Shown here piece after piece: positions 25,411 through 33,767 of a stretch of 63,982 nt of DNA. Numbering within the stretch: the first letter of the stretch is position 1; the number at the start of each line of letters is the position of its first letter. Made by a program: the position numbers and the translations under genes. This DNA comes from Desulfohalobiaceae bacterium S24. Lineage in GTDB: Bacteria; Desulfobacterota; Desulfovibrionia; Desulfovibrionales; Desulfothermaceae. Under the pieces are notes generated by a model. It saw only the letters and a program-made list of their open reading frames with translations, was not told where the DNA came from and did no database searches. The stretch spans positions 1 to 63,982 of the forward strand of contig JAABTT010000010.1 of NCBI GenBank assembly GCA_011389765.1. Reading direction: 5' to 3'.

Positions 25411-26799
25411 CTAATCCCGACCCCATTTCTTAATGTGGTCTTGAAAGAGCATCTCCTCTGTGGGCATATTCTCCGGAATGGGGACCGCCAGACGGGTATA
25501 GTTCAAAAACTGGCGCCAGTTGATATTCTCGCTGGAGATATTTCCGGCCCAGGTGCCGCAGCCCAGGGTGTCTGTGGTATCCAGACCGCAGTTCCAGCCC
25601 CCGCTGTTGGCGGCGGCATGGGCCATGTTGCAGATCACCCGGCCGACATTGGCTCTCAGGGCCAGATGGACTCGCCGTTCTTCCAGGTTGGAGTGGATAT
25701 TCACCGAATGCCCTTCGCCTGAAAATTTGTGCATTTGCTTGACGCGATCCACGATTTCATAAAAATCCGACCACTTCCAGACGGTGAGCACCGGGGAGAG
25801 TTTCTCACCGGAAAAGCGGTCCTCCGGTCCGACCTTCTCTCCCAAAACCATGAGAAAACGCGTCCCCTCAGGTACGGAAAGCCCGGCCAGTTCAGCAATA
25901 AATTTGGCCGGTTTGGCCACGATGTCCCGGTTCAAGGCCTTGCCGTCCGGCCACATGGCCTGTCGCAGCTTTTCCCGTTCTTCGGTGCTGCACAGGTAAC
26001 CGCCCTCCTGCTGCAAGTCATCCAGCATCTGCTCATAGGCCGTGTCCTGAATGGCCACTGCATTGTCCGAAGAACAGGAAGCCGCATTATTGACCGTTTT
26101 GGAAAAAGCCACATGCTGCGCGGCTGTTTTCACATCCACGGTCTCGTCCATGATGGTCACCACATTGCCGGCGCCCACGGTCTGAGCCGGTTTGCCCGCC
26201 TTGTAGACCACCTTGATCAAGGCATCGCCCCCGGTGGCGATGGCGTAATCGCAGGCGGCCATCAATTCCTGGGTCTTTTCATGACTGGTATTTTTGATGC
26301 ACTGCAGGAGATCCACCGGAGCCCCGACTTTGGCCAGGGCCTTGCGGATATACTCCACAGCCTTGTAGGTCGTGGCCTGGGTCCGGGGATGCGGGGTCAC
26401 GATCATGGCATTCCGGGTCTTCAAACTGCTCAAGCCCAGACAGCAGACCGTTGATTCCGGATTGGTGCAGGGCACCACATTGGCCACCACCCCGATAGGT
26501 TTGGCATAGGTCTGCACCCCCTTTTGGACATCGTCTTCCATCAGTCCGCAGGTCTTGACTTTATAAAAATCCCGAAGCGTTCCCAGGGTCTTGGTTTTGA
26601 TCTTGTCCCGCTTGTCCTCATACACGCCCATTCCGGATTCTTCGACAGCGGTACGGGCCAGGTCCTCACGGGTCTCTTGTTTTTGCAGTTCCCAACCCAC
26701 CGCGGCCACCACCTCGTCGATGCTGTCCTGAGACCAGAACTCGACAAGCTCAAAAGCCTGTCTGGCCCTGGCATACATTTCCCGAATATTGTCCGACAT
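25411..26799 (-). CDS. CoA-acylating aldehyde dehydrogenase, SauS-like
   Basis: A 462-residue aldehyde dehydrogenase of the CoA-acylating group related to sulfoacetaldehyde dehydrogenase SauS and the AdhE N-terminal domain. KPIGVVANVVPCTNP opens the cofactor domain. The catalytic Cys is in NNAASCSSDNAV, and IATGGDALIK and GAGNV fit NAD binding. GEGHSVNIHS and the CGTWAGNISSENI segment are typical of the group. The ATG at 26799 follows GTGGAG. It is the last gene of a tight operon behind two citrate-synthase-like genes (14 bases apart). In this phosphonate cluster the likely aldehyde is phosphonoacetaldehyde, giving phosphonoacetyl-CoA and NADH. Sulfoacetaldehyde or acetaldehyde are alternatives. 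The enzyme class is firm; the substrate is inference. Confidence 0.82.
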   Translation of the reverse strand: MSDNIREMYARARQAFELVEFWSQDSIDEVVAAVGWELQKQETREDLARTAVEESGMGVYEDKRDKIKTKTLGTLRDFYKVKTCGLMEDDVQKGVQTYAKPIGVVANVVPCTNPESTVCCLGLSSLKTRNAMIVTPHPRTQATTYKAVEYIRKALAKVGAPVDLLQCIKNTSHEKTQELMAACDYAIATGGDALIKVVYKAGKPAQTVGAGNVVTIMDETVDVKTAAQHVAFSKTVNNAASCSSDNAVAIQDTAYEQMLDDLQQEGGYLCSTEEREKLRQAMWPDGKALNRDIVAKPAKFIAELAGLSVPEGTRFLMVLGEKVGPEDRFSGEKLSPVLTVWKWSDFYEIVDRVKQMHKFSGEGHSVNIHSNLEERRVHLALRANVGRVICNMAHAAANSGGWNCGLDTTDTLGCGTWAGNISSENINWRQFLNYTRLAVPIPENMPTEEMLFQDHIKKWGRD

Positions 26800-26813
26800 G
26801 TTTATTCTCCACT

Positions 26814-27809
26814 TCAAATCTTCCGTTTCGGATCGTCGATCTCCTCGACAATGGACCAGCCCGACCCCTTCAATTTTTTCCGCTCGTCGACGATATCCCG
26901 CCACTCCTGAGGCGTTTTGGCCTGGCCGGGCTTGGCGAACTTGGCCCGCTCATCCAGGGTGGGCACCGGCCGCTTCTCAGGACCGTCGTAGTTTTCCTTG
27001 GGGGTAAGATTCTGTCCGAGACGCGTATAGCCTTCCCGCTCCACCTCTTCACAGTAGTGGGCTCCGGCCCCATAGGCCCGGGTCACGGCCAAAACGCCCC
27101 AGGTCGATTCAGGCGAAAAACCGAGATCCAGCATGACGGCTCCGGTGGCCCCGAGCATATCTACAGCCACGGGTTCTGAAAAGACCTTTTGGGCCGCAGC
27201 CTCGGCCTCCTTGATAAAGGAGGTGTATTTCCCGGCGATACCCAATTTCTCGGCCCGGGCAAGCATTTTCCCGGCGGCCGGATCCTTGAGCATCAGACTG
27301 GAAATCCCGAGAGCATCACTCTCCAACTTATCCTTGACCATTTGCTCGGCGGCCTCGCTCAGGCTCAGCTCTTTGCTGTCCACTTTACCCAGATAGGCGT
27401 TCATCATTTTCCCGAAGGCGTCGTAGGCGGCATAGGCATGCCCAAAGGCCAGAACCGAGGCCCCAGCCGCCTGGGTGAGCAAGGTCTTGGATTTGGTCAC
27501 GATCCTGGAGATGGCGGCCGTAGGCGACAGGCCGTCTTCCAGCATCATGATCATGACATAGTTGAGCATCTTGGACTCTTCCTCCAGAGGAATCCTGGCC
27601 TGAAAATCAACAAAAATCAGGTCTGCCAGGCCATAGCCGGCTTCCACGAGTTCGGTGGTGTCGTAGCCCCGGCTGACGATACGGTGCACGTTCTTGTAGG
27701 CCACCTCGGACACCCATTGAAAGCGCTCCCGCTTGTCGTCCGGCTCAACCGTTCCATGCTCCCGATTCAAATAGTCGTATTGCAGTCTTGGATCGTTTAA
27801 ATTGCCCAT
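26814..27809 (-). CDS. Citrate-synthase-like protein, second subunit
   Basis: A 331-residue protein with a citrate synthase/citryl-CoA lyase type fold, shorter than true citrate synthase. It starts with a helix-rich segment (YDTTELVEAGYGLADLIFVD) homologous to its upstream neighbour. FGHAYAAYDAFG aligns with the His274 loop (pig enzyme numbering). VDMLGATGAVMLDLGFSP aligns with the Asp375 strand and keeps the Asp. The His320 loop (GFGHRVY...DPRA in citrate synthase) reads LGISSLMLKDPAA, so that His is missing. The start overlaps the previous gene by 13 bases, implying stoichiometric expression and perhaps a hetero-oligomer. A normal oxaloacetate condensation seems unlikely. Confidence 0.75.
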   Translation of the reverse strand: MGNLNDPRLQYDYLNREHGTVEPDDKRERFQWVSEVAYKNVHRIVSRGYDTTELVEAGYGLADLIFVDFQARIPLEEESKMLNYVMIMMLEDGLSPTAAISRIVTKSKTLLTQAAGASVLAFGHAYAAYDAFGKMMNAYLGKVDSKELSLSEAAEQMVKDKLESDALGISSLMLKDPAAGKMLARAEKLGIAGKYTSFIKEAEAAAQKVFSEPVAVDMLGATGAVMLDLGFSPESTWGVLAVTRAYGAGAHYCEEVEREGYTRLGQNLTPKENYDGPEKRPVPTLDERAKFAKPGQAKTPQEWRDIVDERKKLKGSGWSIVEEIDDPKRKI

Positions 27810-28696
27810 TTTTTATACTCCCCTTGTTCTTTCTGTTTTCTGGCATACTCCTGTCTTTCTTCCAGGCTCGGGACCTCTCTATCTTCAGGCCCGACATACT
27901 TGATCATGGACAGATCGAGCATCTGGACCATGGGTTCCCGTTTGGAAGCGGCCCAGGCCCGGCCTTTTTTCATGGTGTACAGGGCATGGGCCGCACAGCT
28001 GAATCCTCTGGTCACACACCCGATGCACCAGGCCGCGTTCGGCGAAAAGCCGAGATCGGCCAAAGCGGTGTTGCCGGCCCCGATCATGTTCACGGCCACA
28101 TAGGAGCGGCCCTCTTTTTGCCGCCGTTCGTTGAAGCGCGTCTCCATGGTCCGCTGCAGGCGAATATACACGCTGTCTTCACCCAGCAGTTCCTCATGCT
28201 TGATATGCGTGGGTTCGGCCCTGGGATCGCCGTCGGTATGCTGGGGCTGCCCCATGCCCATGACCGCCAGTCCGGCGTCCATGTATTCATCCACGACCTG
28301 CTTGCCGATTTCCTCGATGGATTTGCCTTCCTCCCTGGCCCGGTCGATATTCTGATTGAGCATGTAGCCATGGGCCGCTCCGGGTCCATGGGCCGACCCA
28401 AAGGTCATGATGCCGGCGGCCACGGCGGCCGGCAAATTCGGCCGGCCGCTGATGACCGAGATGGCTCCGGCGGCCGACGGGGACATGGAGTGCTCCAGGA
28501 ATTCGGCTGTTTCGTACTCCAGCATCTTTTCTTCTTCTTCGGTGGGAATGCGACCTTGAAACAGGACGAACAAGGCATCGCAAAAAGAATAGCCCTCTTC
28601 GGCCAGGTCGCTCAGGTTGTAGCCCCTGACCACGGTTTCTTCTTCGCTCTTATAAGAGATCGAAGTCTTTCTGTTCAAAATTTGCTCTCTGTCCAT
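27797..28696 (-). CDS. Citrate-synthase-like protein, first subunit
   Basis: A 299-residue protein with citrate synthase/citryl-CoA lyase fold. VRGYNLSDLAEEGYSF opens the large domain, and GSAHGPGAAHGYM carries the His274-equivalent. The His320 loop reads GMGQPQHTDGDPRA, with DPRA retained but Gln in place of His and Pro in place of Arg. The Asp375 strand reads VNMIGAGNTALADLGFSP, with Asn for Asp. Relative to the partner at 26814, the altered positions differ, which would fit two subunits with unequal roles. GGAGG precedes the ATG. It heads the three-gene run to the acylating aldehyde dehydrogenase, so its substrate is probably the acyl-CoA made there. Confidence 0.78.
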   Translation of the reverse strand: MDREQILNRKTSISYKSEEETVVRGYNLSDLAEEGYSFCDALFVLFQGRIPTEEEEKMLEYETAEFLEHSMSPSAAGAISVISGRPNLPAAVAAGIMTFGSAHGPGAAHGYMLNQNIDRAREEGKSIEEIGKQVVDEYMDAGLAVMGMGQPQHTDGDPRAEPTHIKHEELLGEDSVYIRLQRTMETRFNERRQKEGRSYVAVNMIGAGNTALADLGFSPNAAWCIGCVTRGFSCAAHALYTMKKGRAWAASKREPMVQMLDLSMIKYVGPEDREVPSLEERQEYARKQKEQGEYKKWAI

Positions 28697-28864
28697 AAAA
28701 ATCCTCCAATATTAAACTTTCAAGCGTTTCATCGTCTCAATCACTGCTCCACAATTACCGGCCGTCCAAGCGGCTGTCCACCTGCTTGGGATTGTACCCA
28801 TAAGATATTTGCCTGTCCCGGTCAAAGCATATTTTTTTATCGAATCAATGAAATTCTGTCATAC

Positions 28865-29734
28865 TCAGCCGAACCCGATGCACACAACACCGCCGGCAAT
28901 GAGAACAGAGCCGGCGATTTTCTGAGACAGATACTTTTCCCCAAACAAAAAAACCCCATACAAGGCGGAAAACACGATGCTGACCTCGCGCACGGCCACC
29001 ACATAACTGACCTTGCTCAGCCGCATGGCGAACAAGATGCTCATGTAGGTACACAGAACCAGGAAGCCGACCAGAAGAATATAATATTTATTGCTTTTCC
29101 ATTCGGGCCGTATATTGTCCCGTTCTCTGACGAAGACATAGGGAGTCATGATCAGCCAGCAGACAATGAACATGCAGTAGATGAAAATCGGGGGATAGAC
29201 ATGTTCGACCCCGATTTTGTCCACTAAAGAATACACGGCTATGGTCAAACCGGTTCCAAAGGACCAGAAGAAGGAATCCCCGCCCATGGTTCGAAATGGA
29301 ACCTGGGCCGCCTGCCAGCTGAAGGCCTGCAAGTGAATGACATAGATCCCAAGAATAATGAGGACAATGCCCAGCACGCCGACGGCATGAAGCTCTTCCT
29401 GGATAAAGAGAACAGCCAGCAAGGGCACAAAGAGCGGCCCGGATCCCCGGGATATCGGATAGACCAGGGAGAGATCACCTCGTTCATAGGCGCCCCCCAA
29501 AAGGAGGAAATAAAAGAAATGGATAATGCCGGAGGCCAGGATGCAGACCCACCCCGTGCTGTCCACAGGATTGGCCGGCCAGTAATACACAAACATCGGC
29601 AGATAAAAGATCAGGGAAAAGAGCTGAAACCACCAGACAAACACGATCTTCTTGCGGCTGTTCTTGGCCATCGTGTTCCAGGTGGCGTGCAGAAAGGCGG
29701 CGATAAAAACAATGCTCAGGGCCAGTCCGCTCAT
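28865..29734 (-). CDS. EamA/DMT-family permease
   Basis: A 289-residue membrane protein with ten predicted helices in two five-helix EamA repeats (LHATWNTMAKNSRK near the N-terminus; SKVSYVVAVREVSIVFSALYG in the second half). Members export or import small metabolites such as amino acids, nucleotides or organic acids. It lies upstream of and in the same direction as the citrate-synthase-like and aldehyde dehydrogenase genes, and downstream of ald, so it may move a pathway substrate or by-product. Sulfonate and C3-sulfonate clusters also carry DMT permeases, which leaves the transported compound open. Confidence 0.82.
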   Translation of the reverse strand: MSGLALSIVFIAAFLHATWNTMAKNSRKKIVFVWWFQLFSLIFYLPMFVYYWPANPVDSTGWVCILASGIIHFFYFLLLGGAYERGDLSLVYPISRGSGPLFVPLLAVLFIQEELHAVGVLGIVLIILGIYVIHLQAFSWQAAQVPFRTMGGDSFFWSFGTGLTIAVYSLVDKIGVEHVYPPIFIYCMFIVCWLIMTPYVFVRERDNIRPEWKSNKYYILLVGFLVLCTYMSILFAMRLSKVSYVVAVREVSIVFSALYGVFLFGEKYLSQKIAGSVLIAGGVVCIGFG

Positions 29735-30021
29735 AGTCTTCTATCCCGGGGTTCGAGAAACTCAGGGCTTCAATCAAGCTGTTCGAGGGGAGATGTCCAC
29801 TGGGTGCAGTTTCGGCGCAAGCACGAAAACAACGCCATCCCATTGATTTTTACGAAAGACCGCCGGAGACAAGTCGGCCTGCTTGTTGATTACCGAACAA
29901 AACCGTTTCCTTGTCTCATACTTCTCACTTTCCAGGGGGACCAAAGCCTTGGCTGCAGCCAGGAGCCTGTGCTCTGATCCGCTCAATGGCTTCAACGCTC
30001 AGCTTGTAGGGAACCAGCTTA
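29735..30021. other. Intergenic region upstream of the DMT permease gene
   Basis: With the 95-bp repeat it forms a 374-base gap. It has short open frames on both strands, none with a ribosome site or recognisable product. A fragmentary minus-strand stretch (LSVEAIERIRAQ) may be decayed coding sequence. The promoter of the DMT-to-aldehyde dehydrogenase operon should lie here or in the repeat. Confidence 0.4.
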
Positions 30022-30116
30022 TATACTGATCCAATTTTGGTTTTCCCGACAAGGACTGCTGATTCAAAGGTTCCTGGTCTCTATTTCAACCATTATGTCT
30101 AAGTTGGATCAGTATA
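30022..30116. repeat. 95-bp element with 13-bp terminal inverted repeats
   Basis: TATACTGATCCAA (30022-30034) is perfectly inverted as TTGGATCAGTATA (30104-30116). The left arm and about 30 bases inside it recur at 36413. The size and termini resemble a miniature inverted-repeat element. Its right arm supplies the stop codon of ald. A paired regulator site is the alternative reading. Confidence 0.65.
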
Positions 30117-31227
30117 CTAAAAAGTTGTCAATGGGTGTGTGCTCCAGTCCGAAGGCCTCGGCCACCCCGGCATAAGTCACCAGGCCCTGGACCACGTTGG
30201 CTCCGAGACGGATCTCCCGATTGTCCTGCATGGCTTTCTTCCAGCCCTTGTCCGCTATCTGCAGAGCGTACGGCAGGGTGGCGTTGGTCAATGCCAGGGT
30301 CGAGGTCTTGGCTACCGCTCCGGGCATATTGGCCACGCAGTAATGAATCACTCCGTCGATGGTGTAGATGGGATCGGAATGGGTGGTCGGTTTGGAGGTC
30401 TCGAAACAGCCCCCCTGATCTATGGCCACGTCCACCAGCACCGAGCCGTCCATCATCTCCGACAGCATGTCCCGGGTGATGAGCCGCGGGGCCTTGGCTC
30501 CGGGAATGAGCACCGCCCCGATGACCACGTCGGCCTGCCGGGCCAGCTTCCGGATCTCCGCCGGGCTGGACATGTGCAGGAAGCAGTTGCTGGGCATGAC
30601 ATCGGACAGGTAGCGCAGGCGCTCCAGGTTCATATCCAGAAGATGGACCTTGGCCCCCAGGCCGCAGGCCATCTTGGCGGCATTGGTCCCCACGATCCCC
30701 CCGCCGATGACCACCACCGTGGCCGGCTCCACCCCGGGGACCCCGCCCAGGAGCACCCCGTGCCCCCCGTGGATCATCTCCAGGTACTTGGCCCCCTGCT
30801 GCACCGCCATCCGGCCGGCTACTTCGCTCATGGGGGTCAGAAGCGGCAGAGAGCCGTCCGGCTTCTGAATGGTCTCATAGGCGATATTCACCGCCTTGCT
30901 TTTGATCAGGGCCCTGGTCAATTCTTCGTTGGCGGCCAGGTGCAGGTAGGTGAACACGATCTGATCCTCCCGGATCAGCTCGTATTCCGAGGCCAGGGGC
31001 TCCTTGACGTGCATGACCATCTCGCTTTGTTCATACACCGCCTCAGGGGTGTCCACGATTTCGGCCCCGGCCTGTTCATAGGCGGCGTCCTCAAATCCGC
31101 TGCCCCGTCCTGCGTCTTTTTCCACCAGGACCGAGTGTCCTCTGCCGCACATGACTTCCACCCCGGCCGGGGTCATGGCCACCCGGTTCTCTTCCGACTT
31201 GATCTCACGTAAAATGCCGACGATCAT
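30109..31227 (-). CDS. ald: Alanine dehydrogenase
   Basis: A 372-residue cytoplasmic enzyme that deaminates L-alanine to pyruvate and ammonium with NAD+. The N-terminal substrate domain has GILREIKSEENRVAMTP with the conserved Arg and Lys, and QEGA-type residues near HLAANEELT. The Rossmann domain shows VVVIGGGIVGTNAAKMA followed by VHLLDMN. SLPLLTPMSEVAGRMA is a family signature. It lies 91 bases after phnW and runs the same way, so it should regenerate the pyruvate used by PhnW and yield reducing power. The last codons and the TGA stop fall in the right arm of a 95-bp repeat, so the native C-terminus may have been altered. Confidence 0.95.
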   Translation of the reverse strand: MIVGILREIKSEENRVAMTPAGVEVMCGRGHSVLVEKDAGRGSGFEDAAYEQAGAEIVDTPEAVYEQSEMVMHVKEPLASEYELIREDQIVFTYLHLAANEELTRALIKSKAVNIAYETIQKPDGSLPLLTPMSEVAGRMAVQQGAKYLEMIHGGHGVLLGGVPGVEPATVVVIGGGIVGTNAAKMACGLGAKVHLLDMNLERLRYLSDVMPSNCFLHMSSPAEIRKLARQADVVIGAVLIPGAKAPRLITRDMLSEMMDGSVLVDVAIDQGGCFETSKPTTHSDPIYTIDGVIHYCVANMPGAVAKTSTLALTNATLPYALQIADKGWKKAMQDNREIRLGANVVQGLVTYAGVAEAFGLEHTPIDNFLVY

Positions 31228-31318
31228 CTGGGTTCCTCCTGCAGACTAACGTTCCACTGTTTTCAGGGAGTCAAGTATAAAAAAAACGGTCTCCCCGCCC
31301 GCTTTGAACAACCGCCTC

Positions 31319-32437
31319 TTATTTCCAGTACATCGATCCTTTGACCGCCGCAAGCAGGCGTTCAATGTCCTCGGGATAGACATCCCCGATGTTGCCGATG
31401 CGAAAGGAATCAACATTGGTGACTTTTCCGGGATAGATGACAAAGCCTTTGGCTTTGATCCTGTTGTAAAAGTCCATAAACTCAAATTCCGGTGCCGTTG
31501 GATTCAAAAAGGAGGTGATGATCGGCGATTGATAGGCATCGGGCAGCAAGGTCTGAAAACCGAGCTCGCGCATTCCTTTGACCAACGTTTTCTGGTTCGT
31601 GGCATAGCGTTCAAACCGCCTGGCGATTCCGCCTTCGGCCTCCAGTTCCTTCAGAGCCTGATAAAAAGCCCTGACCGTATGGGTCGGAGAGGTGAAGCGC
31701 CATTTTCCGGGATCATCTATGGCCATGGCTTTCCATTGCTCAAAAAGATCCAGGGACAATGACCTGCCCCGGCCTTTGCACTTTTCCAGTTCATCCAGTC
31801 TGGCGAAAATAATCCCGAATCCCGGGACCCCTTGAATGCATTTATTGCTTGAGGTCACCGCAAAATCGATCTGGTACTCGGCCAGGTCCAGGGGCACCCC
31901 TCCCAGGCTGCTCATGGTGTCCACAAAATAGGTCTTGTGGTAGCGCTTGACAATCCGTCCCACGTCCTGGATGGGATTGAGCATGCCGGTGGTGGTCTCG
32001 CAATGAACCAGGGACACATGGCTGATGTCCGGATCTTCCTGAAGCGTTTTTTCCAGCAGGCCCAGGTCTGGCGGGTCCTGTTCTCCGCTGTCCAGGATCA
32101 GGGTCTCAATCTTGTAGTATTTGGCTGTCCTGGCGATCCGCTGCCCATAGGAACCATTGCTCAAAACAAGCAGTTTGCCGTTTTCCGGCAGCATGGACCC
32201 GATGACGGACTCCACGGCAAAGGTTCCGCTGCCCTGCATCAAGACCGAGGTGTAGTCCTGGGTCCGGGTTGTGGCCAGTTGCAGCACTTTTTCCCGCAAA
32301 TCGCGAACAATGCTCTTGTAGTCATCGTCCCAGGTGCACCAGTCCCTGAGCATGGCAGCTTTCACAGTCTTCGTGGTGGACAGGGGGCCGGGGGTCAAAA
32401 GAAGATAGGGATTGTCCGGTAAGGCATTGATATCCAT
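31319..32437 (-). CDS. phnW: 2-aminoethylphosphonate--pyruvate transaminase (PhnW)
   Basis: A 372-residue class V PLP transaminase that converts 2-aminoethylphosphonate and pyruvate to phosphonoacetaldehyde and L-alanine. [17 protein letters not shown], then DWCTWDDDY, are diagnostic of Phn[18 protein letters not shown] binds the PLP phosphate, [10 protein letters not shown] carries the Asp, and the PLP lysine is in [19 protein letters not shown] lies 5 bases before the ATG. It is divergent from the phnDCEE importer across a 290-base control region and is followed by ald, which recycles the alanine. Confidence 0.95.
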   Translation of the reverse strand: MDINALPDNPYLLLTPGPLSTTKTVKAAMLRDWCTWDDDYKSIVRDLREKVLQLATTRTQDYTSVLMQGSGTFAVESVIGSMLPENGKLLVLSNGSYGQRIARTAKYYKIETLILDSGEQDPPDLGLLEKTLQEDPDISHVSLVHCETTTGMLNPIQDVGRIVKRYHKTYFVDTMSSLGGVPLDLAEYQIDFAVTSSNKCIQGVPGFGIIFARLDELEKCKGRGRSLSLDLFEQWKAMAIDDPGKWRFTSPTHTVRAFYQALKELEAEGGIARRFERYATNQKTLVKGMRELGFQTLLPDAYQSPIITSFLNPTAPEFEFMDFYNRIKAKGFVIYPGKVTNVDSFRIGNIGDVYPEDIERLLAAVKGSMYWK

Positions 32438-32651
32438 GGCAACCTCCTTTTTCGGTCATGGTATTTTCATGTTTTTGGCGAAAGCTGCCCACGAACATTG
32501 GTACCGACCAATGACGGCAGTCAATCCGATTCCGCGCAGACAAAATGCTCTTTACATTGTGAATCATATACAATAGGTATAGTTGTAGATCAAAATAAAA
32601 AAATTCATTTTTTTCATGACAATAAATCATAAAATATTCAGTACATCCTTC

Positions 32652-32681
32652 TTGACAGAATCCACAAATTGTGACTTATTA
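32652..32681 (+). promoter_or_regulatory. Candidate promoter for phnDCEE
   Basis: TTGACA at 32652-32657 and TTATTA at 32676-32681 are separated by 18 bases in an AT-rich stretch, about 45 bases before the phnD start. The -35 box is perfect and the -10 box weak. No clear Pho box was found in this gap. Confidence 0.45.
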
Positions 32682-32727
32682 GAGCAAATAATCATTTCGT
32701 ATAACCTTAACATTGAGGAGGTTTTCA

Positions 32728-33660
32728 ATGATTCAAAAACTTTACACAATCGGATTGAGTCTCGTCGTCTGCCTCGGTTTGCTTGTCGGTATGTTGCCCA
32801 GCCAGCAGGCGCTGGGCGGATGCGAAGATCCGGACACCCTGACCTACGCCGCCATGTCCCAGGAGCGGGCCCCGGTGGTGGCGGAGCGGATTGAGCCGCT
32901 TCTAAAGTATCTGGAAGAAGTCACCGGTAAAAAGATCGAAATCTACTTGACCACGTCCTATGCAGCCCAGATCGAGGCCATGCTGGGCGGATTCGCCGAT
33001 ATCGCCAACTTCGGCCCCTTCGCCTATGTCCTGGCCACGGAAAAAGCCCCGAACATCGAAGCCTTTGCCACCTATGCGGTCAAGGCCATGCCCGAACACT
33101 TCATTCCCGGCGGACCGGCCTACAAAGGCATCCTGGTCTCCAAAAAAGGGGCGGGCTTCGATACCATCGAGAGCCTGGAAGGCAAAGTCTGCGCCTTTCC
33201 CGACCCCGGCAGCACTTCCGGCTGGCTGGTGCCCAATGTCCTCTTCACCAAGCACCAGTTGGACGGCGAATCCCTGAAATCCTATTTTGGAGAAACCGTG
33301 TTCACCGGTTCCCATGATGCCAGTCTTCTGGCCGTGCTCGAGGGCCGGGTGGACGCGGCCTTTACCTGGGACAGTGCGCCGTACCGGCTCTGGAAACGCG
33401 ATGAAACGGGCAAGCCAGCCGATGAATTGAATCTGCTCTGGGAATCCCCGATGATCCCCCTGGATCCCTATTCCTATCGCTCGGAACTCTGCCCGGAACT
33501 GCAGAAAAAGATTGAAAAAGCCTTCCTGACCTGGCATGAACAGCCGCAGTCAAAAGATTTCTTCGAGGCCATCGGAGGCGTCAAGTTCGTGGAAATGTCC
33601 GACTCGGATTATGACGTCATCCGTGAACTCTATGAAGCCAAGAAAAAAATGAAAGACTGA
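32728..33660 (+). CDS. phnD: Phosphonate ABC transporter substrate-binding protein (PhnD family)
   Basis: A 310-residue periplasmic protein with a Sec signal peptide (hydrophobic core at about 7-25). The PhnD fold is shown by LTYAAMSQERAPVVAERIEPL, ANFGPFAYVLA, AFPDPGSTSGWLVPN and GSHDASLLAVLEGRVDAAF. The ligand loop SxSTSG of the family appears as DPGSTSG. GAGGAGG precedes the ATG. It is the first gene of an operon with one ATPase and two permeases. Given the divergent phnW, 2-aminoethylphosphonate or a derivative is the probable ligand; phosphite and phosphate are family alternatives. Confidence 0.92.
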   Translation: MIQKLYTIGLSLVVCLGLLVGMLPSQQALGGCEDPDTLTYAAMSQERAPVVAERIEPLLKYLEEVTGKKIEIYLTTSYAAQIEAMLGGFADIANFGPFAYVLATEKAPNIEAFATYAVKAMPEHFIPGGPAYKGILVSKKGAGFDTIESLEGKVCAFPDPGSTSGWLVPNVLFTKHQLDGESLKSYFGETVFTGSHDASLLAVLEGRVDAAFTWDSAPYRLWKRDETGKPADELNLLWESPMIPLDPYSYRSELCPELQKKIEKAFLTWHEQPQSKDFFEAIGGVKFVEMSDSDYDVIRELYEAKKKMKD

Positions 33661-33661
33661 T

Positions 33662-33708
33662 ATCCAATTTTGGCCTCCGGACTTGAACTCCGGAGGCCGA
33701 AATTGGAT
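33662..33708 (+). promoter_or_regulatory. Intercistronic stem-loop after phnD
   Basis: ATCCAATTTTGGCCTCCGGA (33662-33681) pairs with TCCGGAGGCCGAAATTGGAT (33689-33708), with one T/G wobble and a 7-base loop. No U-tract follows. It probably stabilises phnD mRNA or attenuates readthrough, favouring the binding protein over the permease. Confidence 0.75.
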
Positions 33709-33767
33709 TTGAGGTAAGGAATGACAACTGTAATTATTTAATGGACGTTGATCAACGGAGTTGACGC

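Noticed and set aside
26814-28696. The two genes as ordinary citrate synthase
   Set aside because: Each is 300-330 residues, shorter than citrate synthase, and neither has the complete His-His-Asp triad.
29774-29995. A 73-residue minus-strand frame upstream of the DMT gene
   Set aside because: No ribosome site, no recognisable domain, and it overlaps competing frames; at most decayed coding sequence.
32580-32712. A Pho box upstream of phnD (ATGACAATAAATCATAA)
   Set aside because: There is no 11-base periodic pair of half-sites like that at 6292-6330; the similarity is too weak.
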